DNA of 64,000 bases. Source: an uncultured Blautia sp. Its GTDB lineage: Bacteria; Bacillota; Clostridia; Lachnospirales; Lachnospiraceae. A model generated the notes under the pieces. It made no database searches and had not been told where the DNA came from. It saw only the letters and a program-made list of their open reading frames with translations. The position numbers were made by a program, and so were the translations under genes. Within the stretch, counting starts at the first letter, position 1. Each line of letters opens with the position of its first letter. This document shows positions 42,944 through 52,569 of the stretch, one piece after another. Where the stretch lies: the NCBI GenBank assembly GCA_900543715.1, contig UQSX01000009.1:3874-67873 (forward strand), in the 5' to 3' direction.

Positions 42944-43789
42944 CTATGCGTGATTCTCTGCAGGTTTCTCTGCTTTTTTCTTTATTACCACAATTACTGC
43001 TACTGCGATCACTGCCGCTGCTGCCATGCCTGCGGCCAGGGCTGTGCCGCTGCCTGCCCATCCGGCTTCCCAATCGATCAGCGCCATGCCGTTCTCTGCC
43101 AGCATTTCTGAAACCACTGCCAGCGCGAATGCCGCCAGTGAACAGACAATAACTTTTCCTCCGATAGGATCCATGGCAGTCTTCTCAGTTCTTGGCTCAA
43201 TTCCCAGCAGAGGCTCGATCTTCCCATAAAGCTTTGGCACCAGAAACAAGGTTGGAAGCATACAGAAAAGAATTCCGGAAAATACCACGTCATTGAGGCA
43301 GGCAAAGCCCTCTGTGGCAAATACACTCTGGGGAAGGCCGGGAACCGCCTCAAAATCCTGCACAGCAAACTGGACCTTCAGGATATCTACGATCATGCCC
43401 AGGACCTGCTGAATAGCCACACCGCCGATAGCGGCCGCACCTACCAAAGTTCTGTTTTTGGGATTTCTCACCAGACGTCCTGCAATATACACGCCGATGG
43501 TCACTGTGATAAATTTTTCCAGTTCTCCCAGTCCTCCGAACTGACCTAACATGATCTCACTGAAAATCAGCTCTCCTGTGGCTGCTCCGAGGGCTGCGGA
43601 CATAGGATCAAAAAGCATTGCAAGGACCAAAGGGATAAACAGAAAATACTCCACGGAAAATTCTACGATCCCTACCTGAAAAGAAGGGATCAGTTCTGTA
43701 AATAAAGTTGCTAATCCGTAGAGAGACATAGTAAGCACAAATACCATCAATTTCTGAGACTGGGTCATCCTTTGAGTTTTCATCGTCAT
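42944..43789 (-). CDS. ECF transporter S component, substrate unknown (cassette 1)
   Basis: 281 residues with six to seven hydrophobic segments; AGGAGG precedes the ATG. ELIPSFQVGIVEFSVEYFLFI and AALGAATGELIFSEIMLG sit where S components bind substrate. A C-terminal extra helix (AAGMAAAAVIAVAVIVVI) and Lys-rich tail follow. It is not clearly BioY, ThiT, RibU, CbiM or another named S protein. Downstream PHP and IMPase genes suggest a phosphorylatable sugar, polyol or nucleoside-like ligand; that is inference. Confidence 0.78.
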   Translation of the reverse strand: MTMKTQRMTQSQKLMVFVLTMSLYGLATLFTELIPSFQVGIVEFSVEYFLFIPLVLAMLFDPMSAALGAATGELIFSEIMLGQFGGLGELEKFITVTIGVYIAGRLVRNPKNRTLVGAAAIGGVAIQQVLGMIVDILKVQFAVQDFEAVPGLPQSVFATEGFACLNDVVFSGILFCMLPTLFLVPKLYGKIEPLLGIEPRTEKTAMDPIGGKVIVCSLAAFALAVVSEMLAENGMALIDWEAGWAGSGTALAAGMAAAAVIAVAVIVVIKKKAEKPAENHA

Positions 43790-43980
43790 TTACTCCTCCT
43801 GAAAAATAAATCTCGTTTCTTTTTACAGGAATATCATAGCAATGTGAATTTAAATCTGATAGCTTGATTTCGTAAAATGTAATTTAACTTTCATAATTAT
43901 TCTATTTGAAAATTTTATTGCATTTATCACAGCTGTATTTTACTAGGCTTGCCCTGCAGTCCATCTGTTTCGGAAAATAT

Positions 43981-44040
43981 GCAAAAAAGCATATCCTGCA
44001 GAAGAAAATGTCCTGAAACATTTTCTTCTGCAGGATATGC
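43981..44040 (-). terminator. Terminator of the pst-pho operon
   Basis: A perfect 22-base stem (43989-44010 with 44019-44040, loop TCCTGAAA), followed on the minus strand by TTTTTTGC. It lies 27 bases beyond the phoR stop. The remaining stretch 43790-43980 is AT-rich with no other feature seen. Confidence 0.88.
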
Positions 44041-44067
44041 CCGTACAGTCATATAAACTTTATGTGA

Positions 44068-45729
44068 TTATTGGTCTTCCGGCAGCGTAAGGATAAACTT
44101 GCTGCCTTCTCCTAAGGTACTTTCCACCTTCATGTCTGCACCCAGGAACATGGTGCCGTGTTTTACGATAGACAGCCCCAATCCGGTTCCGCCAATAGCT
44201 TTGGAATGACTCTTATCTACCCGGTAGAATCTCTCGAAAATACGCTTCTGATCCTCCTCAGATACGCCGATTCCCGTGTCCTCCACAGTGATCACCGGCC
44301 GTTCTCCTTCCTGAGATATAGTCACGGTCAAGCTTCCGCCTTTTTTGTTATACTTGATCCCGTTATCACAAAGATTATAAATGATTTCATCCAGGATGGT
44401 CTTAACCGTATTTGTCTTAATATGAGGTCCATAGAGATAGCAGTGAACACCCTCTGCCTTGGCATGGTCTTCCATTCGCATAAAAATCTCTCTGACCAGT
44501 TCATAGAGATCCACGTTTTCCTTTTCATAAGGGAGTTTCCCTTCGTCAAGCTGGGAAATCTTGATCACGTCATTGACCAGAGTGATCAGTCTCTGGGCCT
44601 CCTTAAATATCCGGCCGGCAAATTTCTTGGTATCCTCCGGCTTTACAAATCCATCGCTGATGATCTCCGCAAATCCGGAAATAGAAGTCAAAGGAGTCTT
44701 GAGTTCATGAGATACATTTGCAGTAAACTCCCTCCTCATCTGCTCCCCTTTCATCTTTTCTGTTACGTCCAGGATCAAAATCACTGCACCGGTAACCTTA
44801 CCATTCTGAAAAACAGGGTTCGCCGCCACCTGGCAGGTAATTCCCTGAAACTCCTGATTGGAGATCACATGCTGGCCGCTGAGCACTTTTTCTACAGTCT
44901 TCTGGAAATTTTCGCTTCTGTTAAGGGCCAGTACACTTTGTCTGGCGTCCTTTTCTCTGGCCCCCAAAAGTTTCAGTGCGCTGGAATTATAAGACAGAAC
45001 TTCTGTATGAGAATCTATGACCAGGAATCCCTCTTCCATATTGTCAGTGATCATAGAAAACTCTTCCTGTTGGCGCTTGGCCTCAGCAATTTCTGCCTGA
45101 AGAGATTTCTGCTGCCGGTTGATCCTTGTAAGCAGAGGTGCAACCTCCTCATAGGTCTGATTTTCTTCCGGATGGTCCAGATCCAGTCCATTCAGCGGAT
45201 TTACGATCTGTTTTGCCAGTCTGGAGGCAAGGACTCCCGCCAGGACCAGTGCCAGGATCAGAATGATCAGCAGAGGCTGGATCATACCGCCTAAAAGACC
45301 CGGCAGATTATACTGAACGCTGGAAACCCGGAGTACTGTGCCGTCACTGAGCCGCACAGCATAGTACAGGGTTCTTTGGGACAGCGTATCTGAATCTCTT
45401 ACTGCCATTCCGCTTCCATCCGCCATTGCTTCCTGTATTTCTTCTCTGTCCAGATGGTTTTCCATATCCTCTGCATCTGAACGGTTATCAAAAAGTACGG
45501 TGCCGTCTGTGTCAATGTAGGTGATCCTTTCTGCCTCAGCAGGAATAGAGTCAAAGGCCCCCATTCCTTCATTTTCCACGGCAATAGAAAGGAACTCCGC
45601 TTCTGTGCGGAGTTCCTCTTCCAGCTGATTTCCAAAGTGGTTATACAGCACCCCCATGGTCAGCCCGCCGCTGGCCAGAAGCACGATCACAGACGCCAGG
45701 ATGATTGATTTAAAAATCCTTTTTGTCAT
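44068..45729 (-). CDS. phoR: PhoR-like sensor histidine kinase
   Basis: 553 residues. N-terminal helix, extracytoplasmic loop of about 120 residues, second helix near residue 165 (LLIILILALVLAGVLA), a PAS domain around residues 235-330 (NMEEGFLVIDSHTEVLSYN), H-box FTANVSHELKTPLTSISGF, N-box IIYNLCDNGIKYN, and VEDTGIGV..GGTGLGLSIVKH. Senses phosphate state through Pst/PhoU and phosphorylates PhoB. Overlaps phoB by four bases. Confidence 0.94.
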   Translation of the reverse strand: MTKRIFKSIILASVIVLLASGGLTMGVLYNHFGNQLEEELRTEAEFLSIAVENEGMGAFDSIPAEAERITYIDTDGTVLFDNRSDAEDMENHLDREEIQEAMADGSGMAVRDSDTLSQRTLYYAVRLSDGTVLRVSSVQYNLPGLLGGMIQPLLIILILALVLAGVLASRLAKQIVNPLNGLDLDHPEENQTYEEVAPLLTRINRQQKSLQAEIAEAKRQQEEFSMITDNMEEGFLVIDSHTEVLSYNSSALKLLGAREKDARQSVLALNRSENFQKTVEKVLSGQHVISNQEFQGITCQVAANPVFQNGKVTGAVILILDVTEKMKGEQMRREFTANVSHELKTPLTSISGFAEIISDGFVKPEDTKKFAGRIFKEAQRLITLVNDVIKISQLDEGKLPYEKENVDLYELVREIFMRMEDHAKAEGVHCYLYGPHIKTNTVKTILDEIIYNLCDNGIKYNKKGGSLTVTISQEGERPVITVEDTGIGVSEEDQKRIFERFYRVDKSHSKAIGGTGLGLSIVKHGTMFLGADMKVESTLGEGSKFILTLPEDQ

Positions 45730-46403
45730 GAAGGTCCTCCTATTTTATATCCCATGCCTCTTACTGTTTCAATATAATGTCCCGCTTCTCCCAGCTTTTG
45801 TCTGAGAGTACGAATATGGACATCTACGGTCCTGCTCTCTCCGTCAAACTGATATCCCCAGATTTTATCCAAAAGCTGAGCTCTGGTAAACACAATACCT
45901 GGATTTGACAGCAAAAGAAGCAAAAGCTCGAACTCTTTTAAGGTCAGGACTACCTCTCTGTCTCCCACTTTCACCTGATGCTTTTTCTGAGAAACATACA
46001 GGCCGTCAAGTGCATATTCCTTATCTGTCTGCCCTGTCTTTCCGCTTCTGCGAAGAAGAGCCTTAATCCTGGATACCAGCTCCATCATACGGAAAGGTTT
46101 GGGAATATAGTCATCTGCACCGCTGTCCAGTCCTCTCACAGTATCATACTCACTGCCTTTGGCAGTCAGCATGGCAATGGGAAGATTTTTCGTTTCACTT
46201 CTTTTTCTTAATTTTGCCAGGATATTCAGGCCATCCTCCTCTGGCAGCATAATGTCCAGAAGTATCAGATCCGGAATCTTGTTTTCTAAAGCTTTCCAGA
46301 AGTCAGAGGGCGTTCCAAATCCTTCTGCCTCCATACCCTGGCTGTTCAGCGTATAGACTACCAGTTCCCGGATACTCTCATCATCTTCTACTAAATAAAT
46401 CAT
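45726..46403 (-). CDS. phoB: PhoB/PhoP-type response regulator
   Basis: 225 residues. Receiver with phospho-acceptor Asp in DLILLDIMLPEEDG, Lys in DYIPKPFRMMEL. C-terminal OmpR-type winged helix with VLTLKEFELLLLLLSNPG and RTVDVHIRTLRQKLG. Expected to bind the PhoP-box-like repeats before pstS. Confidence 0.95.
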   Translation of the reverse strand: MIYLVEDDESIRELVVYTLNSQGMEAEGFGTPSDFWKALENKIPDLILLDIMLPEEDGLNILAKLRKRSETKNLPIAMLTAKGSEYDTVRGLDSGADDYIPKPFRMMELVSRIKALLRRSGKTGQTDKEYALDGLYVSQKKHQVKVGDREVVLTLKEFELLLLLLSNPGIVFTRAQLLDKIWGYQFDGESRTVDVHIRTLRQKLGEAGHYIETVRGMGYKIGGPS

Positions 46404-46410
46404 GAATTAT

Positions 46411-47067
46411 CTACTCCTGTCTAAGAGCCTCATGTACCCCTGTTATGGAATATTCCACCCACTGGGCAATATTCTCTGCATGGTCACCGATACGCTCTAA
46501 ATATTTTGCAATCATAATCAGATCAATATAGTATTCAGCGTTCTTAGCATCCTTCTGCATAAGTTCAGGAAGTTCTCCTTTTACTTTGAGGAACAGATTA
46601 TCCACAATATCGTCAGATTTCACTACCTCTTTGGCAGCCTCTAAATCTCTCTTTACGAAAGAATCTATACTTCCGGTTACCATCTTGATAGCAGCTTCCG
46701 CCATCTCGCCGATATGGATCTTGTGAGCGATCTCCTGGACTTTCACAAATTCAGCCATATTGGCAATGTCCTGGGCCTGGTCTCCGATCCTTTCCATATC
46801 TGAGATCATCTTTAAAGCAGAAGAAATATTCCGCAGATCTGTTGCCACTGGCTGCTGCTGAAGAAGGAGCCGCATACAGAGAGTCTCAATGTCTCTCTCC
46901 TTCTGATTGATCTCCTCTTCTATAATATCCACATCTTTAATGCTGGCATTTGTATTCTCTTCCATAAGAAGATCTACCGCTTTGCGGATCCCTCTCTCAC
47001 AAAGAGAACCCATCTTAATCAGTTCCAGATTTAATTCTTCAAGCTGCTGGTCGAATCTTGGTCTCAT
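46411..47067 (-). CDS. phoU: PhoU phosphate signalling protein
   Basis: 218 residues, all-helical with two PhoU repeats (DLLMEENTNASIKDVDIIEEE, ALKMISDMERIGDQAQDIAN, and the second copy near KYLERIGDHAENIAQW). Couples Pst transport to PhoR. One base overlap with the pstB stop. Confidence 0.95.
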   Translation of the reverse strand: MRPRFDQQLEELNLELIKMGSLCERGIRKAVDLLMEENTNASIKDVDIIEEEINQKERDIETLCMRLLLQQQPVATDLRNISSALKMISDMERIGDQAQDIANMAEFVKVQEIAHKIHIGEMAEAAIKMVTGSIDSFVKRDLEAAKEVVKSDDIVDNLFLKVKGELPELMQKDAKNAEYYIDLIMIAKYLERIGDHAENIAQWVEYSITGVHEALRQE

Positions 47068-47822
47068 CAGCCAAACCTCCCTGTAATATATTCCTCAGTT
47101 TTCTTATTCTTCGGCATAGAGAAGATCTGCTCAGTCTCACCGTATTCAATAACTTCTCCAAGAAGGAAGAATGCGGTCTTGTCAGAAATTCTGGCTGCCT
47201 GCTGCATATTATGAGTAACCATGACAATAGTATAATTCTTCTTTAACTCTACTGCAAGTTCCTCGATCTTAGAAGTAGAAATCGGGTCAAGAGCGGAAGT
47301 AGGCTCGTCCATAAGAAGGACTTCCGGTTCTACGGCCAGAGCTCTGGCGATACAGAGACGCTGCTGCTGTCCGCCGGACATTCCCAGAGCGCTTAATTTC
47401 AGTCTGTCTTTTACTTCATCCCAGATGGCTGCGCCTCTTAAAGAACGCTCTACGATATCGTCCAGTTTTACTTTAGAACGGATACCGTGGGTTCTGGGTC
47501 CGTAAGCAATGTTATCATAGATGCTCATGGGGAAAGGATTGGGTTTCTGGAATACCATACCTACTCGTTTTCTCAGAAGGTTTACATTCATACTACCATA
47601 AATATCCTCTCCGTCCAGAAGGATCTGTCCGGTGATCTTACATCCCTCTACCAGGTCGTTCATACGGTTCAGGGATTTTAACAGGGTTGATTTACCACAT
47701 CCGGAAGGACCGATAAATGCTGTGATCTCATTTGCCTGGATTTCCAGGTTAATATTTTTTAAAGCTTTGAAAGCTCCGTTATCATAATAAAGATCCAAAT
47801 TAGAAATTGAAAATTTACTCAT
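47067..47822 (-). CDS. pstB: Phosphate ABC transporter ATP-binding protein PstB
   Basis: 251 residues. Walker [19 protein letters not shown]-loop [16 protein letters not shown], signature [20 protein letters not shown], Walker [14 protein letters not shown]. Energises phosphate import with PstCA. Confidence 0.97.
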   Translation of the reverse strand: MSKFSISNLDLYYDNGAFKALKNINLEIQANEITAFIGPSGCGKSTLLKSLNRMNDLVEGCKITGQILLDGEDIYGSMNVNLLRKRVGMVFQKPNPFPMSIYDNIAYGPRTHGIRSKVKLDDIVERSLRGAAIWDEVKDRLKLSALGMSGGQQQRLCIARALAVEPEVLLMDEPTSALDPISTSKIEELAVELKKNYTIVMVTHNMQQAARISDKTAFFLLGEVIEYGETEQIFSMPKNKKTEEYITGRFG

Positions 47823-47831
47823 GTTCCTTAA

Positions 47832-48710
47832 TTATCCTTTCTTTATCATCTTGGCCACTCTTCCGGATACCCAGTTAATAAAGAGTACCACGATCAGAAG
47901 CACTACTGCTGTGGCATAGGCTGCATCAATATGAAGTCCCTCGCTTGCCAGAGTATACATGTGTACGGAAAGTGTTCTTGTAGAAGACATAACGCTCTTG
48001 GGCATTTCTGCAACAGTACCGGCTGTATACATCAAAGCTGCCGTCTCACCTACGATACGTCCGATAGCCAGGATAACACCGGAAAGAATACCAGGTACAG
48101 CGGAAGGAAGGATTACCACAAAAATTGTCCGCAGTCTTCCGGCTCCCAGACCGAAGCTGGCTTCTCGATACATATCCGGCACTGCCAGCAGAGCTTCTTC
48201 TGTGGTCCTCATGATAACTGGAAGGACCATAATAGCCAGGGTAAAGGCGCCTGCCAGCATAGAATAGCCCCACTTCAGTGCAGTTACAAAGAACAGCATA
48301 CCGAAAAGTCCATATACGATAGACGGAATACCCGTCAGGGTTTCAGCGGTCACACGGACAACGCTTACCAGTTTGTTGCCCTTTTTCGCATACTCTACCA
48401 GGTATACAGCCGCCAGGATTCCCAGAGGTCCTGCGATCACCAGAGACAGCAGGGTCATACCAACGGTATTGATAATCGAAGGCAGCATAGAAACATTGTC
48501 TGAATTATACTCCAGCTGGAATAAGCTGGGTTTCAGGTTCGGGATTCCCATAACCAGAATATATCCGATAATAAATACTAAAGTCAAGAAAGTGATCAGT
48601 GCAGCAAGTCCCACCAGCACGGCAAGGATCAGAGAGCCGGGATTGCTGGAATAAGATTTGATACGCTGCTTTGTAGTCTGCACATTAATTGGTCTTATTG
48701 CCTCATCCAT
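47832..48710 (-). CDS. pstA: Phosphate ABC transporter permease PstA
   Basis: 292 residues, six membrane helices. The coupling loop has GILAAVYLVEYAKKG and ETLTGIPSIVYGLFGM, then REASFGLGAGRLRTIF as EAA-type motif. Overlaps pstC by eight bases. Confidence 0.95.
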   Translation of the reverse strand: MDEAIRPINVQTTKQRIKSYSSNPGSLILAVLVGLAALITFLTLVFIIGYILVMGIPNLKPSLFQLEYNSDNVSMLPSIINTVGMTLLSLVIAGPLGILAAVYLVEYAKKGNKLVSVVRVTAETLTGIPSIVYGLFGMLFFVTALKWGYSMLAGAFTLAIMVLPVIMRTTEEALLAVPDMYREASFGLGAGRLRTIFVVILPSAVPGILSGVILAIGRIVGETAALMYTAGTVAEMPKSVMSSTRTLSVHMYTLASEGLHIDAAYATAVVLLIVVLFINWVSGRVAKMIKKG

Positions 48711-49575
48711 TTGCGCTCCTCCTCTTCACCAGTGAGAATAACAGGTTAATGATCAGAATAAATACAAAGAGTACAACCGCTGTAGCGATCAGGGCCTCTC
48801 TGTGAAGGTCTGTGGCATATCCCATCTCCATAACGATATTAGAAGTCAGGGTACGGACACCTTCAAAAATTCCCTTTGGCATACGTGGCTGGTTTCCGGC
48901 GATCATGATAACTGCCATGGTCTCGCCGATAGCTCTTCCGATTCCCAGAATGATCCCGGCCATGATACCTGATTTTGCTGCAGGTACGATGGTACAGAAC
49001 ACACTTCTCTCATGGGTAGCCCCCAGAGCCAGGGAACCTTCATAATAGCTGTTTGGCACCGCACGGATAGAAGATTCTCCCACGCTGATGATGGTAGGAA
49101 GGATCATGATCCCCAGCATTACGGAAGCTGTAAACATGCTGGATCCGTTTCCTCCGAATCCCAGAGTCTGTCCGAAGAAATTCCGGACAAAAGGTACCAG
49201 CACCACCATACCAAAGAAACCATATACAACTGAAGGAATACCTGCCAGCAGATCAACTGCAGGCTTCATAAATCTGTAAATAGATTTCGGACAGAATCTT
49301 GCCATAAAAATAGCTGTCAGAAGTCCGATAGGAACACCGATGACGATGGCTCCTGCTGTTACATAAATACTTCCCAGAATGAAGGGAAGGATTCCATACA
49401 GATCATTTCCCGGTTTCCATGTCTCCCCCAGCAGAAAATTAAAAACTCCTATTTTGCCAATGGCAGGTACGCCATTGGCAAATAGGAATGCACAAATCAA
49501 AATTACTGCCAGGATGGAAGCGCATGCACATACCAGAAACACATATTTCATAACTGTTTCTTTAACGTCTTTCAT
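48703..49575 (-). CDS. pstC: Phosphate ABC transporter permease PstC
   Basis: 290 residues, six helices. VDLLAGIPSVVYGFFGMVVL and EGSLALGATHERSVF are the PstC motifs. Pairs with PstA in the membrane. Confidence 0.95.
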   Translation of the reverse strand: MKDVKETVMKYVFLVCACASILAVILICAFLFANGVPAIGKIGVFNFLLGETWKPGNDLYGILPFILGSIYVTAGAIVIGVPIGLLTAIFMARFCPKSIYRFMKPAVDLLAGIPSVVYGFFGMVVLVPFVRNFFGQTLGFGGNGSSMFTASVMLGIMILPTIISVGESSIRAVPNSYYEGSLALGATHERSVFCTIVPAAKSGIMAGIILGIGRAIGETMAVIMIAGNQPRMPKGIFEGVRTLTSNIVMEMGYATDLHREALIATAVVLFVFILIINLLFSLVKRRSANG

Positions 49576-49612
49576 TGTACTTTGCTCCTACTCCTCTTTT
49601 TTCAGATTACGA

Positions 49613-50545
49613 TTACTGAAGATCTTCCCAGTTTGTAACCTCTCCCGTATAAATCTGTTTTACCTGATCAGATGTGATATCTGTCATGCTGTTTTCATTG
49701 TTTACGATAATTGCGATACCGTCAATAGCGATTTGAGTTCCTGTAACGCCTTCAGATGTCTCTGTATCTTTCAGTTCTCTGGAAGCCATACCGATATCAC
49801 AGATACCGCTGATAGTAGATTCTACACCAGTTGTAGAGTCGCTTGTCTGGATCTCGATAGAAGCGTTTGGATTTACAGCTTCATATCCTTCTTTCAGTTT
49901 TTCCATTACAGGAGATACAGAAGAGGATCCTGCAACTACTACGCTGCCTTCCGGTGATGTTCCTGCATAAGCTTCTGCCGCATCATCTACAGGAATATAA
50001 TCTTCTCCTACAATAGCCTGTCCGTCAGAGCTGAGGATATAATCAACAAAATCCTGAGCCACATCGCTGAGACTGTCACCTGTTACAATATTGAAAGGAC
50101 GGGATACTTTGTATGTACCGTTCTTTACATTCTCAGCAGATGCTTCAGCTCCATCTACTTTCAGAGCTTTTACGCTGTCATCTAAGGAACCAAGGGAAAT
50201 ATAACCGATAGCCTGAGGATCCTGAGCAACACCTGTCATCATAACGGCGGTGCTGTTTGTTACCTGGGCGTCTACGGTAGTGTTATCTACTTTTTCCCCA
50301 TCAGCATTCTCTTCCTCTACACCGAACAGCTCTACAAAAGCTCCTCTTGTACCGGAACCTTCCTCACGGGAAAGTACGGAAATTGTTCCGCTTGGTGCGG
50401 AAGCATCAGAACCGCTGTCAGAAGATGCACTGTCTTCTGTTGTTGTACTGTCTGAACTGCTGCTGCCTGAATCGCTTGAACCGCAGGCTGCCATGCTGAA
50501 TACCATTGCTCCCATTAATACTGCTGCTAATACTTTCTTCTTCAT
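49613..50545 (-). CDS. pstS: Phosphate-binding lipoprotein PstS
   Basis: 310 residues. Lipobox FSMAACGSS with lipidated Cys at about 21, a Ser/Asp-rich linker, then the phosphate-binding fold in two halves: SREEGSGTRGAFVELFG and VVAGSSSVSPVMEKLKEGYE with TGVESTISGICDIGMASREL. The second half carrying the usual N-terminal SSTV-type motif lies after the first, so the domain order is circularly arranged compared with common PstS. Heads the pst-pho operon. Confidence 0.92.
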   Translation of the reverse strand: MKKKVLAAVLMGAMVFSMAACGSSDSGSSSSDSTTTEDSASSDSGSDASAPSGTISVLSREEGSGTRGAFVELFGVEEENADGEKVDNTTVDAQVTNSTAVMMTGVAQDPQAIGYISLGSLDDSVKALKVDGAEASAENVKNGTYKVSRPFNIVTGDSLSDVAQDFVDYILSSDGQAIVGEDYIPVDDAAEAYAGTSPEGSVVVAGSSSVSPVMEKLKEGYEAVNPNASIEIQTSDSTTGVESTISGICDIGMASRELKDTETSEGVTGTQIAIDGIAIIVNNENSMTDITSDQVKQIYTGEVTNWEDLQ

Positions 50546-50642
50546 TATTATACTCGCTCCTTGTGTTTGCTTTTTGCTTTCTTGATTTATTTTTGACAGG
50601 ATTAAATATAAAGAAGTTTTGTAAAATCACCAATCTTCTTTC

Positions 50643-50681
50643 TGTTAAATGTGTGTAAAATAGTTGTTTAACATTTTACAA
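50643..50681 (-). promoter_or_regulatory. PhoP/PhoB box before pstS
   Basis: On the minus strand four hexamers lie at strict 11-base steps: TTGTAA, TAAACA, TTTACA, TTAACA, each separated by 5 bases. The last three match the Gram-positive PhoP consensus TT(A/C/T)ACA in 5, 6 and 6 of 6 positions. A possible -10, TATATT, lies at 50605-50610. Confidence 0.7.
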
Positions 50682-50684
50682 ATA

Positions 50685-51641
50685 TCATTTTACATTTGAA
50701 TTTTCAAATTTAACATTTCCCTTTTTCCCTTGATTTATGTAATGTTTTCTATACTTTAAAGGAGAAAGTCCGTAGTATTGGCGGAATTTTTTTCCAAAGT
50801 AGCTGGGGTGACTGAAGCCGCTGCTGATACAGATCTCTGTAATACTGTCATCTGTGTTGCGGAGCTTATAGGCCGCCTGCGAAAGCCGGTAAAAGGTCAT
50901 ATATTCCATGGGCGGCTGACCGGTTATCTTCTGAAAACTACGGAAACATTCTGTCCGGCTGATGTTTGCCTGCCGGGCCATATCTTCTATAGTAATATAG
51001 TCTCCATAATGGACTTCTATATACTTCAGTATTTTCTTGACTCTCTGCTCATACTTGGTGTCAGAAGCTTTCTCCGCATAGATTCCTCTGTCCGGTTTCT
51101 CCTGACGGGCCAGTATGGCCCAGGCTCTGCTGAGGGCATTCCGCACCATAAGCTCGCTGTCCCATTTTTCTTCTTTACAGAAAATATAAACTTGTTTCAG
51201 ACACTCCAGGACTTCTTTCTGCCAGTCAGTCTCCAATCTTAACACACAGCCCTTAAAATCCGGATCTTCCGCCATGGGTTTAACATATTTCTGATAGAGC
51301 AGGCCCCGCTCCTCCCCGGAAATAAATTTGGGAGAAAATACAAAAGATACAGACCGTCCCCTGCAGTCACCACTATGGGTTCCGGCCATATGAAGGGCTC
51401 CGCAGTTTATAAAGATTCCCTCTCCTTTTTCCAGCACATACTGCTCTCCGTTGCTTCCGCACCGTATATTGCCTTCCAGCACCAGGAGAAACTCTGCCTC
51501 CTTATGCCAGTGCCATCCTTCCCCCTGAAGGGTTCTGTCCTCATTCATATAGCCCTGAAAAGGAAAATCTCTGGTGCCATGGACCTGGATCTCGAACATT
51601 GAATCATTTACAGAAAATTCCTCCGGCTTTATCAGAAGCAT
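50685..51641 (-). CDS. AraC family regulator with cupin N-terminus
   Basis: 318 residues. N-terminal cupin-like sensor domain (WHWHKEAEFLLVLEGNIR, EGIFINCGALHMAG). C-terminal double helix-turn-helix: YITIEDMARQANISRTECFR and ITEICISSGFSHPSYFGKKF with the family end GLSPLKYR. Probably controls carbohydrate-linked genes. Divergent from the YczE-like gene 137 bases away and 139 bases upstream of pstS. Confidence 0.92.
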   Translation of the reverse strand: MLLIKPEEFSVNDSMFEIQVHGTRDFPFQGYMNEDRTLQGEGWHWHKEAEFLLVLEGNIRCGSNGEQYVLEKGEGIFINCGALHMAGTHSGDCRGRSVSFVFSPKFISGEERGLLYQKYVKPMAEDPDFKGCVLRLETDWQKEVLECLKQVYIFCKEEKWDSELMVRNALSRAWAILARQEKPDRGIYAEKASDTKYEQRVKKILKYIEVHYGDYITIEDMARQANISRTECFRSFQKITGQPPMEYMTFYRLSQAAYKLRNTDDSITEICISSGFSHPSYFGKKFRQYYGLSPLKYRKHYINQGKKGNVKFENSNVK

Positions 51642-51778
51642 TTTCGTCTCCTCCTTTTGGTACGATTTTAATATTTTTTGAAAGTATTGTAATAGATTTC
51701 TTTTTCTTTTTTCTTTACTCTATTCTAGCATGGATGTAAGCGGATTATAAATATTTTTGTATTTTGAGGGGAATTGTT

Positions 51779-52483
51779 ATGTCAATGGAATTTACATCAG
51801 AGAAATTAAGACGTGTGGTGATGACTGTGGCGGGAGTCACTGCCAGCGGCGTGGCCGTGGGATTTTTCAACTATTCTGCCTTTGGTATGGATCCTTTCCA
51901 GGTCCTGGCCCACGGACTTTGGAATCTGACGCCAATCGGCTACGGAACTTTCTATACCATATTCAGCCTGCTGCTTTTCGTATTTACCCTGGTCATGGAC
52001 CGTAAAAAGATTGGTCTGGGAACAGTGATCAATATGTTCCTTCTGGGATATATTACAGAGTTTTTTTCCTGGCTCTTTGCCACCCTGTTTCCAGGCGGAG
52101 GCTTTTTCTTCCGGCTCATTATGCTGCTGATCGGCATAACCATCATGTGTCTGGCCGCTTCTTTATATTTTACCGCCAATATGGGGGTATCCGTCTATGA
52201 CGCCATAGCCCTGTGCCTGTCAGAACGTACCCCCATAAAATTCCAGTACTGCCGCATTGGCAGCGACGTTGTCTGTGTTGTGGTAGGATTTATCTTTGGG
52301 GCCCAGGTAGGTCTGGGAACGGTGATCACCATGTTTTTCACAGGGCCCCTGATCCATGTTTTCCAGGAGATACTGGCCATTCCTCTTCTCAGGGGACGTA
52401 ATCCTGTAGCTTACAATATCCGGAAGTTATATCTCCGTATTAAAAAGGCTCTAAGACAAAAATCTGCAGGCCGGCATATATAA
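51779..52483 (+). CDS. YczE/YyaS-type integral membrane protein
   Basis: 234 residues from ATG at 51779 (GAGGGG upstream). Five to six helices; GVAVGFFNYSAFGMDPFQVL, GTVINMFLLGYITEFF and a second copy GLGTVITMFFTGPLIHVFQ show the internal repeat of this family. ANMGVSVYDAIALCLSER is conserved. Function of the family is unknown; proposed transport role. May be controlled by the divergent AraC protein. Confidence 0.85.
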   Translation: MSMEFTSEKLRRVVMTVAGVTASGVAVGFFNYSAFGMDPFQVLAHGLWNLTPIGYGTFYTIFSLLLFVFTLVMDRKKIGLGTVINMFLLGYITEFFSWLFATLFPGGGFFFRLIMLLIGITIMCLAASLYFTANMGVSVYDAIALCLSERTPIKFQYCRIGSDVVCVVVGFIFGAQVGLGTVITMFFTGPLIHVFQEILAIPLLRGRNPVAYNIRKLYLRIKKALRQKSAGRHI

Positions 52484-52548
52484 AAAGGCCAGTCCTCAGG
52501 AAAATCTTTCAAATGTAGAGAAATGATCCTCCTGAGGGCTGGCCTTTT
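52483..52548. terminator. Bidirectional terminator between the YczE-like gene and the second ECF operon
   Basis: AAAAGGCCAGTCCTCAGG pairs with CCTGAGGGCTGGCCTTTT across a 29-base loop; T tracts lie on both sides. It marks the end of the long minus-strand operon that begins beyond 64000. Confidence 0.8.
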
Positions 52549-52569
52549 CGTTTTACTTATTTATAAATA

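Noticed and set aside
44158..45294. Plus-strand reading frame of 378 codons
   Set aside because: Antisense to phoR; no ribosome site and no family-like sequence, so a shadow of the real gene.
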